Below, one piece after another: positions 24,317 to 32,977 of a stretch of DNA of 64,000 bases. The notes under the pieces were generated by a model. That model did not search any database. It saw only the letters and a program-made list of their open reading frames with translations, and was not told the origin of the DNA. Both the position numbers and the translations under genes were made by a program. Position 1 is the first letter of the stretch; each line of letters opens with the position of its first letter. This stretch comes from CAYQQK01 sp964420065 (GTDB taxonomy: Bacteria; Bacillota; Dethiobacteria; DTU022), in NCBI GenBank assembly GCA_964420065.1, contig CAYQQK010000004.1, forward strand, positions 70,590 through 134,589, read 5' to 3'.

Positions 24317-24907
24317 ATGAAACCGCGGCATTGGACGGGTGGGGTGCGCTGGGATCGGGCGCTGTCCATGGCCCGTCACCTGGTCTCCCTGATTGTACAG
24401 CCGGGGGAACAGGCCATCGATGCTACCTGTGGCAACGGTCATGATACCCTGTTTTTGGCTCGCCTGGTCGGGCCGTGCGGAAAAGTTTATGCTTTTGATA
24501 TCCAACCGCAAGCGTTGGAACACACCGCCGCCATCTTGAAGGTGGCGGGGGTGTGCGAGCGTGTTGTACTCATAGCGCGGGGACATGAACACCTGGCGGG
24601 TCATGTCCAGGGTGAGATTGCCGCGGTCATGTTTAACCTGGGTTACTTGCCCGGCGGGAGCAAACGTACCGTGACCCGTGGTGAAACCACACTGTCGGGG
24701 TTGCGGGCAGCGCTGGCGCTGCTGCGTCCGGGGGGGGTGGTCACCGTGGTTGTATATACGGGTCACCGGGGCGGCACAACAGAAAAACGGGCCTTGCAAG
24801 TGTTTTCAAGGGGGTTGGAACAAAGGCGGTTTGCCTGCGCCTGGAATGTGTTGATCAATCAGGTTCACCACCCCCCCGAATTACTGACCATTCAGAAGTT
24901 GGGCTAG
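24317..24907 (+). CDS. mnmM: class I SAM methyltransferase, YtqB/MnmM-like
   Basis: 196 residues of the rRNA_methylase-like (YtqB) family. The SAM motif is QAIDATCGNGHDTLFLARLVG, followed by VYAFDIQPQALEHTAAIL and MFNLGYLPGGSKRTVTRGETT, which is diagnostic of YtqB. Bacillus YtqB/MnmM methylates nm5s2U34 in the wobble position of several tRNAs. ATG 24317 is the first start that leaves the family N terminus intact. It is immediately upstream of rex and probably co-transcribed with it. The tRNA target is inferred from family. Confidence 0.82.
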   Translation: MKPRHWTGGVRWDRALSMARHLVSLIVQPGEQAIDATCGNGHDTLFLARLVGPCGKVYAFDIQPQALEHTAAILKVAGVCERVVLIARGHEHLAGHVQGEIAAVMFNLGYLPGGSKRTVTRGETTLSGLRAALALLRPGGVVTVVVYTGHRGGTTEKRALQVFSRGLEQRRFACAWNVLINQVHHPPELLTIQKLG

Positions 24908-24920
24908 GGAGGGCGACGGT

Positions 24921-25577
24921 ATGCTGCAGCGCACTGCCCCCAAATCGGTCATCAAAAGGCTGCCGGTCTACCTGCGTATTCTTGAGAACCTGGTTGATCG
25001 GGAGGTGCATATTGTCTCTTCGCGGGAACTGAGCCACGAATCCGGGTTCACCGCGGAACAGATCCGTAAAGATCTGGCCTATTTTGGCGCTTTCGGCACA
25101 AGAGGCACCGGCTACAACGCCGAGTACCTGCGGAAAAAGATTTTAAAAATCATTGGGCTGGACCGGCGGACCGGTATTGTCATCATCGGGGCCGGGCACC
25201 TGGGATTGGCCCTGACCCGTTACAATCTCTCCAAAAATCCATATGTAAACATCCGTGGGCTTTTTGATTGCAACCCCCGGATCATCGGTCAAAAAATCGG
25301 CCGGCTCGAAGTCCTGGATTTCAGGGACGCCCCGATCATAATCCGGGACCATCAGGTCAAAGTGGCCGTATTGACGGTCCCGGCCGGCGCGGCACAGGAA
25401 GTGGTGGACGGAATTGTCCGCTGCGGGATCATTGCCATTTTGAATTTTGCCCCGGCCAAGTTGCGGGTGCCGGAGGGGGTCCATGTGCACAACGCCGACC
25501 TGACCATGGAACTGCAAAGTTTGATTTACTACAGTACTGCCGCCGGTAACAAGACGGTCGGCACGCGGCGGGATTGA
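24921..25577 (+). CDS. rex: redox-sensing transcriptional repressor Rex
   Basis: 218 residues: a winged-helix DNA-binding domain (1 to about 80, SRELSHESGFTAEQIRKDLAYFGAFGTRGTGY) and an NAD(H)-binding Rossmann domain (VIIGAGHLGLALTRY, then LFDCNPRIIG). Rex represses fermentation and respiration genes until the NADH/NAD+ ratio rises. The final helix (LTMELQSLIYY) makes the domain-swapped dimer. GGGAGGG precedes the ATG. Target genes in this window were not identified. Confidence 0.95.
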   Translation: MLQRTAPKSVIKRLPVYLRILENLVDREVHIVSSRELSHESGFTAEQIRKDLAYFGAFGTRGTGYNAEYLRKKILKIIGLDRRTGIVIIGAGHLGLALTRYNLSKNPYVNIRGLFDCNPRIIGQKIGRLEVLDFRDAPIIIRDHQVKVAVLTVPAGAAQEVVDGIVRCGIIAILNFAPAKLRVPEGVHVHNADLTMELQSLIYYSTAAGNKTVGTRRD

Positions 25578-25660
25578 AAACCGGAACCGGGTTGATGATC
25601 AGAGGTTCCGGATTATTTTGTTGATCGGCCGAACCAGCAAAACACCATATTTTTGCTTTC

Positions 25661-25689
25661 TTGACAAGGTATTGGACGCTCTATATAAT
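25661..25689 (+). promoter_or_regulatory. strong promoter of the fatty-acid synthesis operon
   Basis: A perfect TTGACA and a perfect TATAAT with 17-bp spacing, 33 bp before yceD. It is the best match to the vegetative consensus upstream of this gene block. No FapR-like palindrome was recognised around it. Confidence 0.88.
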
Positions 25690-25721
25690 TGGTGTAGTTT
25701 TTTTCGGGGGAGGAAAGCCAT

Positions 25722-26276
25722 TTGCGTTTGTCCCTGACCGCCATAAGAAAACAACGCGGCCGGGCGCTTCCCTGGAGCTACAAGGGGCCGGTTCCGGCTG
25801 GCTTCGGGATGGAAGCATCACCCGGGGATAGGCTGGAAGTGGAGCTGAAAGCATCGGCCTCCGGCGATAAGATATTGTTGCAGGGGACGATGCGCATCAT
25901 GCTGACCGTGCCCTGCAGCCGTTGTCTGAAGCCTTTCCGGCAAAAGTTGCAGACGGATTTTAACGAATCTTTTGTTGTTCGCCCCGGAGAAGACCGGGGA
26001 AAAGATGCGTATGTGCCGGCCGGCGAAGATACCGGCGAACTGGTTCTATCCAGGGACTACCTTTACCCGGAAGAATATTTACGCCAGCTTTTTTTGCTGA
26101 CACAGGATTTAAAACCGCTCTGCCGGGTGGACTGCCCGGGAATCTGTCCCCGTTGTGGCGGCGATCATGCCGGCGAAGGATGCTGTTGCAAAGCGGACCT
26201 TGCGGGTGATCCCCGCCTGGGCAAGTTGAAAGATTTGTTATCCAGAAACAGTTCTGGTGAAGAGAGGAGGAGGTAG
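25722..26276 (+). CDS. yceD: YceD family protein (DUF177)
   Basis: 184 residues. The family marker is the Cys-containing segment VPCSRCLKPF followed by an acidic middle and DLKPLCRVDCPGICPRCGG, two CxxC-type pairs that probably bind zinc. YceD precedes rpmF in most bacteria and has been implicated in 23S rRNA handling. It starts at TTG after GGGGGAGG. It is the first gene of the operon yceD-rpmF-plsX-fab. Confidence 0.88.
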   Translation: MRLSLTAIRKQRGRALPWSYKGPVPAGFGMEASPGDRLEVELKASASGDKILLQGTMRIMLTVPCSRCLKPFRQKLQTDFNESFVVRPGEDRGKDAYVPAGEDTGELVLSRDYLYPEEYLRQLFLLTQDLKPLCRVDCPGICPRCGGDHAGEGCCCKADLAGDPRLGKLKDLLSRNSSGEERRR

Positions 26277-26278
26277 AG

Positions 26279-26455
26279 GTGGCGGTTCCGAAACGCAGAA
26301 CTTCAAGGGCCCGCCGTGACAGGAGGCGTGCTCATTGGAAGATCGATACACCCCATCTGGCGCCGTGTCCCCAGTGCCATGAACTTAAACCCGCTCACCG
26401 GGTTTGCCTGCACTGCGGTTATTATAAAAACCGGGAAGTCATCGCAGTGGAGTAA
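26279..26455 (+). CDS. rpmF: 50S ribosomal protein L32
   Basis: 58 residues from GTG 26279, two bases after the yceD stop, behind GGAGGAGGTAGAG. It begins VAVPKRRTSRARRDRRRAHW, the highly conserved L32 N terminus. The zinc ribbon is complete with CPQC (Cys30, Cys33) and CLHC (Cys43, Cys46), the zinc-binding (C+) form of L32. It ends VIAVE, as usual. Confidence 0.96.
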   Translation: MAVPKRRTSRARRDRRRAHWKIDTPHLAPCPQCHELKPAHRVCLHCGYYKNREVIAVE

Positions 26456-26474
26456 ATAAACCCGGCCGGAAGAG

Positions 26475-26506
26475 CGCCCTTTCAAGACAAAGGCCTTGAA
26501 AGGGCG
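26475..26506 (+). terminator. 12-bp perfect hairpin between rpmF and plsX
   Basis: CGCCCTTTCAAG pairs exactly with CTTGAAAGGGCG around an 8-base loop. Only a weak T-rich stretch follows, so partial termination or processing between the ribosomal-protein gene and the lipid genes is more likely than a full stop. Confidence 0.55.
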
Positions 26507-26555
26507 TTCATATTCACCGGAAATAATAAACCGGGGTAAAGGGTGGAGAAAGTAA

Positions 26556-27593
26556 ATGGCTGTAATCCGGGTTGCGGTTGACGTGATGGGAGGCGATCAC
26601 GCACCGGAAGAAATTGTGAAGGGCGCCCTGGCGGCGGTGTGCGCCCGGGAGGAGTTGCAGGTACTCCTGGTTGGTCGGGAAGAATCCGTACATGAGCTTC
26701 TGCAGCACGAAACGTACCCTGCCGAGCGGGTGGAAGTGATCCCGGCCGCCGAGGTAATCGCCTCCGATGACGATCCGGGCCTGGCCATCCGCCGTAAAAA
26801 AAATTCTTCGATGGTGGTTGCTCTCGAATTGGTGCGCAGCGGTCGGGCCGAGGCGGCCGTTAGTGCCGGAAACACGGGGGCGTTGATGGCGGGCGGAGTT
26901 TTATTCCTGGGCCGCCTCCCGGGAATCGGTCGCCCGGCGCTTTTGATCCTGGTGCCCAGTTATACCGGGCAACCGGTGCTTCTGCTTGACGTGGGAGCGA
27001 ATATGGATGCCCGGCCGCAGCAGTTGCTACAATATGCTTTCATGGGGCAGATCTATGCCCGGGAGGTCCTCGGACTGGACAAACCGCGGGTGGCCTTGCT
27101 CAACATCGGAACGGAACAAAATAAAGGCAACCAGCAGGTCAGGCAGGCCCACGATCTATTTCGCAAATACGTGGCCGGCTTTTCCGGCAATATTGAAGGA
27201 ACTGATCTTTTCTTTCATGCCGCCGATGTGGTTGTATGTGATGGTTTCGTCGGGAATGTCCTTTTAAAAATTACGGAAGGGCTGTCCCGGTGTATTTTTG
27301 AGATCCTGCGCGAGGAGGCTTTTTCCGGGCCACGTTTGCGTCTGGGGGCAGCCCTGTTCCGGCCGGCTTTACACCGGTTGCGCAGCCGGATGGATGCAGC
27401 CGAGTACGGCGGCGCTATTCTGGCGGGTCTTCAGGGTGCATGCATCAAGTGTCACGGTTCTTCCCGGGCCAGGGCGATCGAGCAGGCCTTGCTGCGGCAG
27501 GCCTTGCCCATGGTGCGCTGCAACCTGCAGGCGCTGTTCAGCGCGGCGGCAAATAGTACAACAATGCCGGAAGAGGCAAGCAATGACGTGTAA
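26556..27593 (+). CDS. plsX: phosphate acyltransferase PlsX
   Basis: 345 residues. It makes acyl-phosphate from acyl-ACP for the PlsY route to phospholipids. VDVMGGDHAPEEIVKGAL, SAGNTGALMAGG, VGANMDARPQQLLQYAFMG and CDGFVGNVLLKITEG are family blocks. It precedes fabH, overlapping its start by 11 bases, which suggests translational coupling. The C-terminal 30 residues are divergent. Confidence 0.95.
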   Translation: MAVIRVAVDVMGGDHAPEEIVKGALAAVCAREELQVLLVGREESVHELLQHETYPAERVEVIPAAEVIASDDDPGLAIRRKKNSSMVVALELVRSGRAEAAVSAGNTGALMAGGVLFLGRLPGIGRPALLILVPSYTGQPVLLLDVGANMDARPQQLLQYAFMGQIYAREVLGLDKPRVALLNIGTEQNKGNQQVRQAHDLFRKYVAGFSGNIEGTDLFFHAADVVVCDGFVGNVLLKITEGLSRCIFEILREEAFSGPRLRLGAALFRPALHRLRSRMDAAEYGGAILAGLQGACIKCHGSSRARAIEQALLRQALPMVRCNLQALFSAAANSTTMPEEASNDV

Positions 27594-28575
27594 CCAGACG
27601 GGAGCCATGATCACCGCAACCGGCGCCGCCCTACCCGAAACGGTGATTACCAATCGGGATCTGGAACAGATGGTGGATACCAGTGATGAGTGGATTGTTA
27701 CCCGAACCGGGATCCGCGAACGGCGTAAACTGGAGGAGGGACGGGCCAATTCGGATCTGAGCCTTATTGCGGCGAGGCAAGCCCTGGAACGGGCCGGGCT
27801 GAAACCGTCAGATCTTGACCTGATCGTGGTGGCCACGGTGACCCCGGATTACCTTTTCCCTTCAGTATCTTGCCTGGTCCAGGGGGCCCTGGGGGCGCAC
27901 CGGGCGGCGGCGTTCGATCTTTCGGCCGGATGTACCGGTTTTGTTTATGCCCTTTCCGTGGCGGACCAGTTCATCCGGGCGGGTGTTTACCGCAATGTGC
28001 TCGTGATCGGGGCGGATATCCTTTCCCGCTTTACCGATTGGGAGGATCGCGGAACCTGCGTCCTTTTTGGGGACGGGGCGGGGGCGGTGTTGCTGCAACC
28101 GGCTCTACCCGGTCGGGGCGTTCTCACCTGTAGTCTCGGGGCCGATGGCGGTCGGGGTGGTCTGCTTATTCTCCCCGGCGGGGGGAGCGCCAATCCGGCT
28201 TCTCCCGGAACCCTGATGAACCGGATGCACTATATCAAGATGAATGGAAACGAGATCTTCAAGTTTGCCGTGCGGGTTGTAGAAGAAACCACTTTGAGTC
28301 TGCTCGAACAGGCCGGGCGGCGGGCAGATCAGCTCGATTTTCTTTTTCTGCATCAGGCCAACCGGCGTATTATTGATCTGGCCCGGAAACGGCTGCAGCT
28401 CAGTCCCGACCAGGTTCCGGTGAACATCGATCGTTACGGAAACATGTCTTCGGCCACGATCCCGGTAGCCCTGCACGAAGAAGCCGTGGCGGGGCGCCTG
28501 CGGGAAGGGGCTCTGACAGCCATGGTTGCCTTCGGGTCCGGCCTGACCTGGGGCGGGATTTTGACGATCTGGTAG
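27583..28575 (+). CDS. fabH: 3-oxoacyl-ACP synthase III
   Basis: 330 residues. It starts fatty-acid synthesis by condensing acetyl-CoA or branched acyl-CoA with malonyl-ACP. The catalytic triad is visible: Cys in SAGCTGF, His in HQANRRI and Asn in YGNMSSA. The start is either ATG 27583, overlapping the plsX stop, or ATG 27607; the first has the better ribosome site. The primer preference (straight or branched) cannot be read from sequence. Confidence 0.95.
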   Translation: MTCNQTGAMITATGAALPETVITNRDLEQMVDTSDEWIVTRTGIRERRKLEEGRANSDLSLIAARQALERAGLKPSDLDLIVVATVTPDYLFPSVSCLVQGALGAHRAAAFDLSAGCTGFVYALSVADQFIRAGVYRNVLVIGADILSRFTDWEDRGTCVLFGDGAGAVLLQPALPGRGVLTCSLGADGGRGGLLILPGGGSANPASPGTLMNRMHYIKMNGNEIFKFAVRVVEETTLSLLEQAGRRADQLDFLFLHQANRRIIDLARKRLQLSPDQVPVNIDRYGNMSSATIPVALHEEAVAGRLREGALTAMVAFGSGLTWGGILTIW

Positions 28576-28598
28576 TCTGGCAGGAGGTGTCCGAGGCG

Positions 28599-29528
28599 GT
28601 GGTCAAAACAGCGTTCATTTTTCCCGGCCAGGGGGCCCAGTACCCCGGTATGGGCTGGGATCTTTACATCGCTTATCCCGAGGCGCGCGACGTGTTTGAA
28701 CGTGCCGCTGCGGTCCTGGGACGTCATTTATTGAAAGTCATTTTTAGGGGGCCGGAAGAAGAACTGCAGAAAACGGAGTACACTCAGCCCGCCCTACTTA
28801 CGGTGAGCACGGCCGTCCATGCGGTTTTGCGCTCCCGGTGGCGCTGCCCGGACGGTGTGGCCGGATTGAGCCTGGGGGAATATACCGCCCTGGTGGCGGC
28901 GGGCTCGCTTTCCTTTGAAGAAGCCCTGGTTTTGGTCCAGAAACGTGCTTGTTTTATGCAGGGGACAATTCCGGCGGGGGTGGGGACCATGGCCGCGGTC
29001 ATCGGTCTCTCACGGGAGGAAACGGTCCGTGTTTGCCGGGAAGTTTCAGGCGGTGGGGTTGTCGCACCGGCCAATTTTAATTGTCCCGGTCAGGTGGTCA
29101 TCTCCGGGGAGGCAGAAACGGTGCGGCGTGCCGGCGGGCTGGCCGTTCAGGCCGGGGCGAGGAAAGTGATTCCGCTCAAAGTCAGTGCTCCCTTTCACAC
29201 GTCCCTGCTCGCACCGGTGGAAGAACTCCTGGCCCGGGAGCTACGGGCGGTAACCGTGGGCAAACCGGAAGTGCCGGTGGTTTTCAACGTCTCGGCCGGT
29301 TTCCTGGAGGATCCCATCAAGATCCGGGAAGCGCTGGTGAAACAAATTACCCATCCCGTCCTTTGGGAAGACTCGATCGGAGCAATGGTCCGGGAGGGAT
29401 ACGAATACTTCCTGGAACTGGGCCCGGGGAGGGTTTTGACCGGTTTTATGAAACGCATTGCCCCCTGGGTTCGCGCGGTGGCGGTGGGTAACCAGTCCTC
29501 CCTGGAAAAAGTTTTAATGGAACCGTAA
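28599..29528 (+). CDS. fabD: malonyl-CoA:ACP transacylase
   Basis: 309 residues. It loads malonate onto ACP. FPGQGAQYPGMG opens the protein; the nucleophile Ser is in GLSLGEYTAL, where Leu stands in place of the usual His of GHSLG, a variant common in clostridial FabD. The catalytic His is in SAPFHTSLL. GTG 28599 lies 11 bases after AGGAGG; the earlier GTG at 28587 overlaps that site. Confidence 0.95.
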   Translation: MVKTAFIFPGQGAQYPGMGWDLYIAYPEARDVFERAAAVLGRHLLKVIFRGPEEELQKTEYTQPALLTVSTAVHAVLRSRWRCPDGVAGLSLGEYTALVAAGSLSFEEALVLVQKRACFMQGTIPAGVGTMAAVIGLSREETVRVCREVSGGGVVAPANFNCPGQVVISGEAETVRRAGGLAVQAGARKVIPLKVSAPFHTSLLAPVEELLARELRAVTVGKPEVPVVFNVSAGFLEDPIKIREALVKQITHPVLWEDSIGAMVREGYEYFLELGPGRVLTGFMKRIAPWVRAVAVGNQSSLEKVLMEP

Positions 29529-29540
29529 GGGGGTGGGACG

Positions 29541-30284
29541 ATGCAGCTTGAAGGGAAGGTAGCGGTAGTGACCGGCGGTTCGCGGGGGATCGGGCGGGCG
29601 ACGGTGTTGGCGCTGGCCCGGGAGGGGGCTGCCGTCGTGATCAATTATACCCGCCAAGCGGATGCGGCCCGGGCGGTGCTGGCCGAAGTTGAAGCCGCCG
29701 GAGCCCGGGGCATGGTGCAAAAAGCCGACGTTACCGATCACGCCGCCTGCGAGACGTTGATCGCGGCCGCTCTTGATCGTTACCAAAGAATTGATATACT
29801 GATTAACAATGCCGGTATAACCAGGGACAACTTGCTTGTGCGCATGAAGGCGAGCCAGTGGCAGGACGTTATCGCAACCAATCTTACCGGCGTTTATCAC
29901 TGTACCCGGGCGGCGCTGCGCCCCCTGCTGAAACAAAAACAGGGCGGGTGTATCGTCAATGTGGCTTCGGTGGCCGGCATCTATGGCAACAGTGGCCAGT
30001 GCAATTACGCTGCGGCAAAGGGGGGTGTGATCGCCTTCACGCGTTCCCTGGCCAAGGAGCTGGGTTCGCGGGGGATCACCGTGAATGCCGTCGCTCCCGG
30101 GCTAATTGAAACGGATATGTCCACCGGATTACCGGAACGCTACCGGCAGGAGGTTCGGGACCGGATTGCCCTGGGCCGATTTGGAAAACCGGAAGAGGTT
30201 GCCGGAGCGATCCTTTTTCTGGTAACCGGGGGCACCTATATTACCGGCCATGTGATAGCCGTTGATGGCGGTATCGCGATCTGA
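29541..30284 (+). CDS. fabG: 3-oxoacyl-ACP reductase
   Basis: 247 residues, short-chain dehydrogenase. The NADPH motif is TGGSRGIGRA, the NNAG motif follows (INNAGITRD), and the catalytic Ser-Tyr-Lys are in VASVAGIYGNSGQCNYAAAKGG. It performs the first reduction in each elongation round. It lies between fabD and acpP in the usual order, 12 bp after fabD. Confidence 0.95.
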   Translation: MQLEGKVAVVTGGSRGIGRATVLALAREGAAVVINYTRQADAARAVLAEVEAAGARGMVQKADVTDHAACETLIAAALDRYQRIDILINNAGITRDNLLVRMKASQWQDVIATNLTGVYHCTRAALRPLLKQKQGGCIVNVASVAGIYGNSGQCNYAAAKGGVIAFTRSLAKELGSRGITVNAVAPGLIETDMSTGLPERYRQEVRDRIALGRFGKPEEVAGAILFLVTGGTYITGHVIAVDGGIAI

Positions 30285-30326
30285 TCGTACGCGCCGGTCA
30301 TGAGGACGAAAGGAGGTGCAGAAGCG

Positions 30327-30554
30327 ATGAGTATTTCGGAAAAGGTAAAACAGATCGTGGCCGATCAGTTGGAATTGGATGTCGAAAGTCTCTCTTTGGA
30401 AACGACTTTTGAAGAAATTGATGCCGATTCTCTCGACATCGTCGAACTGGTCATGGCCCTGGAGGAGGAATTTGAACTGGAGATCTCCGATGACGAAATT
30501 GAAAACATCGGCTCCGTTGGGGATATAATCAAGCACATCGAGGCAAAGGCTTAA
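30327..30554 (+). CDS. acpP: acyl carrier protein
   Basis: 75 residues, very acidic. The phosphopantetheine serine is in DADSLDIVEL. The ATG at 30327 follows a full AAAGGAGGTG site. Placement between fabG and fabF is the standard Gram-positive arrangement. It is the likely carrier for the acyl-ACP substrate of the reductase-like domain of the gene at 1284-3938, if that uses ACP. Confidence 0.97.
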   Translation: MSISEKVKQIVADQLELDVESLSLETTFEEIDADSLDIVELVMALEEEFELEISDDEIENIGSVGDIIKHIEAKA

Positions 30555-30571
30555 ATGATTGAGGTGAAAAG

Positions 30572-31834
30572 GTGGACGTACGGGTGGTGGTGACCGGACT
30601 GGGGCTGGTCACCCCCGTCGGAATCGGTAAAAAACCCTTTTGGGACAGCCTGGCGGCGGGGAAAAGCGGCATTACCCGGGTGACCAGTTTCGATGTCAGC
30701 CGTTATTCATGCCAGATCGCTGGCGAGATCACCGGTTTTACTCCGGCGGATTATTTTGAAAAACGGGAAGCAAAAAAAATGGATCGTTTCACCCAGTTTG
30801 CCGTTGCGGCAGCGATCATGGCCTGGGATGATGCCGGCCTGGGGCGTGCAGGGGTTAACCGTGATGAAGTGGGGGTGCTGGTTGCTTCCGGGATTGGCGG
30901 TATTCAGACCATGGAGCAACAGTACCGGTTACTTCTGGAAAAAGGTCCCCGGCGGGTCAGCCCCTTTTTCGTACCGATGCTTATCGCCAACATGGCTTCC
31001 GGTTACATTTCGATCTTGCTCGGGCTGCGGGGGCCCAATTGCACCGTCGTTACCGCCTGTGCCGCGTCCAGCCATGCTCTGGGTGAAGCTTACCGGATGA
31101 TTCAGCGCGGTGATGCCCGGGCCATGGTTGCCGGGGGAGCGGAGGCCGCCGTTTCACACCTTGCTTTTGCCGGGTTCTGCTCGGCCCGGGCTCTTTCGAC
31201 CCGGAACGATGCGCCGGAGAAAGCCTCCCGGCCTTTTGACGCCCAAAGGGACGGCTTTGTCATGGGCGAGGGTGCCGGGGTGGTCATCCTGGAGCGGCTC
31301 GATCACGCTCTGGAACGGGGGGCGCATATTTATGGCGAGATCGTCGGTTACGGACTTTCCGGAGACGGTTACCATGTCACCGCACCGGATCCGGACGGGC
31401 ACGGGGCGATGCTGAGCATGCAACGAGCTCTGTACAGCGCCGGGGTGGAGCCGGAAGCGGTGGATTACATCAACACTCACGGCACCTCAACGACGCACAA
31501 CGATCGTATTGAAACGATGGCGATCAAAAATATTTTTGGCGCTCATGCCGGCAGGCTGTTGGTTAATTCAACCAAATCGATGACCGGCCACCTGCTTGGT
31601 GCCGCGGGTGCGGTGGAGGTATCGGCTATTTTACTGCAAATGCAACATGACCTCGTTCACCCCACGATCAACTATGATTATCCCGATCCGGAATGCGATC
31701 TGGATTACGTACCGAATACGGCCCGCCCGCACCGGATTGACCTGGCCCTGTCCAATTCGTTCGGTTTCGGTGGAACCAATGCTTCTTTATTGATCAGGCG
31801 TTTCCACCGGGAACCCGTTCAGGGGCGACTTTAA
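30572..31834 (+). CDS. fabF: 3-oxoacyl-ACP synthase II
   Basis: 420 residues. It is the elongation condensing enzyme. The active Cys is in TACAASSHAL, the two His residues in THGTST and TGHLLGAAGAVE, and the C-terminal FGFGGTNASLL is the conserved loop. It starts at GTG after GAGGTG, 17 bp behind acpP. It is the last fatty-acid gene; rnc follows after 4 bp. Confidence 0.96.
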   Translation: MDVRVVVTGLGLVTPVGIGKKPFWDSLAAGKSGITRVTSFDVSRYSCQIAGEITGFTPADYFEKREAKKMDRFTQFAVAAAIMAWDDAGLGRAGVNRDEVGVLVASGIGGIQTMEQQYRLLLEKGPRRVSPFFVPMLIANMASGYISILLGLRGPNCTVVTACAASSHALGEAYRMIQRGDARAMVAGGAEAAVSHLAFAGFCSARALSTRNDAPEKASRPFDAQRDGFVMGEGAGVVILERLDHALERGAHIYGEIVGYGLSGDGYHVTAPDPDGHGAMLSMQRALYSAGVEPEAVDYINTHGTSTTHNDRIETMAIKNIFGAHAGRLLVNSTKSMTGHLLGAAGAVEVSAILLQMQHDLVHPTINYDYPDPECDLDYVPNTARPHRIDLALSNSFGFGGTNASLLIRRFHREPVQGRL

Positions 31835-31838
31835 CACC

Positions 31839-32549
31839 ATGTGGCCGGATCGGGTCAAACAACTGCTGGCGCGTTGCCGGTGGCCGGTGAAAAATTACGG
31901 CCTTTACGAAAGGGCCCTGACCCATTCTTCCTTTGCCCACGAACAAAGCCGTCCCACCGGGCACAACGAACGGTTGGAATTTTTGGGTGATGCGGTGCTG
32001 GAATTGATTGTCAGCGCCTACCTTTATCACACCTACCCGAACCTGCCCGAGGGGAAATTAACCCGGTTCCGCGCCGCTCTGGTTTGTGAGGCCTCCCTGG
32101 CCAGGCTGGCCGGCTGCCTTGACCTGGGGGAATACCTGCGCCTGGGCAAGGGCGAAGCCGGGGGAGGCGGTTCCAGGCGGCCCTCGCTCCTGGCCGATGC
32201 TGTCGAAGCGTTGATCGGCGCTCTTTACCTTGACCTGGGTCTTGGGCATACCGCTGCGCTCGTCCTGGAGCTATACCGGCCGGTTTTGCAGGAGCTGGAA
32301 GCCGGGGAACTCCGCCGCGATTACAAAACGTTGATGCAGGAATACGCGCAGTCATACCTGGGATTGACCCCGGAATACCGTATTACTTCCGAAAACGGGC
32401 CCGACCACGACAAAACATTTGAAGCGGAGATCGTCTTTCAGGGCATTCCGGCCGGTAAAGGTGCCGGGCGTAGCAAGAAAGAGGCGGAACAGGCCGCCGC
32501 CCGGGAAGCGTGGTTGGAGCGGGCTGAAAAGGGTACCTCCGTGGAATAA
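31839..32549 (+). CDS. rnc: ribonuclease III
   Basis: 236 residues. It cleaves double-stranded RNA, including the rRNA precursor. The nuclease signature NERLEFLGDAVLEL carries the metal-binding acidic residues; a second cluster is LLADAVEALIGALYLD. A double-stranded RNA-binding domain (DYKTLMQEYAQ to the C-terminal KKEAEQAAAREA) completes it. The usual order is rnc-smc-ftsY; here spoVS is inserted before smc. Confidence 0.95.
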   Translation: MWPDRVKQLLARCRWPVKNYGLYERALTHSSFAHEQSRPTGHNERLEFLGDAVLELIVSAYLYHTYPNLPEGKLTRFRAALVCEASLARLAGCLDLGEYLRLGKGEAGGGGSRRPSLLADAVEALIGALYLDLGLGHTAALVLELYRPVLQELEAGELRRDYKTLMQEYAQSYLGLTPEYRITSENGPDHDKTFEAEIVFQGIPAGKGAGRSKKEAEQAAAREAWLERAEKGTSVE

Positions 32550-32679
32550 CGCTGTGCCGGCAATAATAACTGGAGGAAATGGAAGGCTTACAATATTCGA
32601 TCCGGAATAGTATCAAACAGGCAGGCTCGGATAGGATATTTGGATTTTTACTCTTCCTGGAGATGGGGTCATTGATCAT

Positions 32680-32940
32680 ATGGAAATGTTAAAAGTATCG
32701 GCATGCTCCAACCCAAAGGCGGTAGCCGGTGCCATGGCTGCGGCAATCCGTCAATACGGATCGGCCCAGTTGCAGGCTGTCGGTGCAGGAGCGGTCAATC
32801 AGACCGTCAAAGCCATTGCCATTGCGCGCGGTTATGTTGCTCCCAACGGCTACAATCTTGTCTTTGTTCCGACGTTCGTTGAAATTGATATCGGGCTGGA
32901 AGGCCGGACGGCGATCAGGTTCGCCGTCTGTTCCAGATGA
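32680..32940 (+). CDS. spoVS: stage V sporulation protein S
   Basis: 86 residues, nearly the whole protein matching the SpoVS/Alba-like family: MLKVSACSNPKAVAGAMAAAIRQYG, AVGAGAVNQTVKAIAIARGYVAPNG and RTAIRFAV. SpoVS is needed for dehydration and coat assembly in sporulation and may bind nucleic acid. It lies between rnc and smc with 130 bp upstream, which probably contains its own promoter; I could not identify a clear sigma-H element there. Confidence 0.95.
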   Translation: MEMLKVSACSNPKAVAGAMAAAIRQYGSAQLQAVGAGAVNQTVKAIAIARGYVAPNGYNLVFVPTFVEIDIGLEGRTAIRFAVCSR

Positions 32941-32977
32941 AGCCGGACGGTCATATTTGCGGCCACAGGAGTAAAAA

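Noticed and set aside
28599..29528. FabD as inactive because GHSLG reads GLSLG
   Set aside because: The nucleophile Ser and the catalytic His are present, and Leu at this place is common in clostridial FabD.
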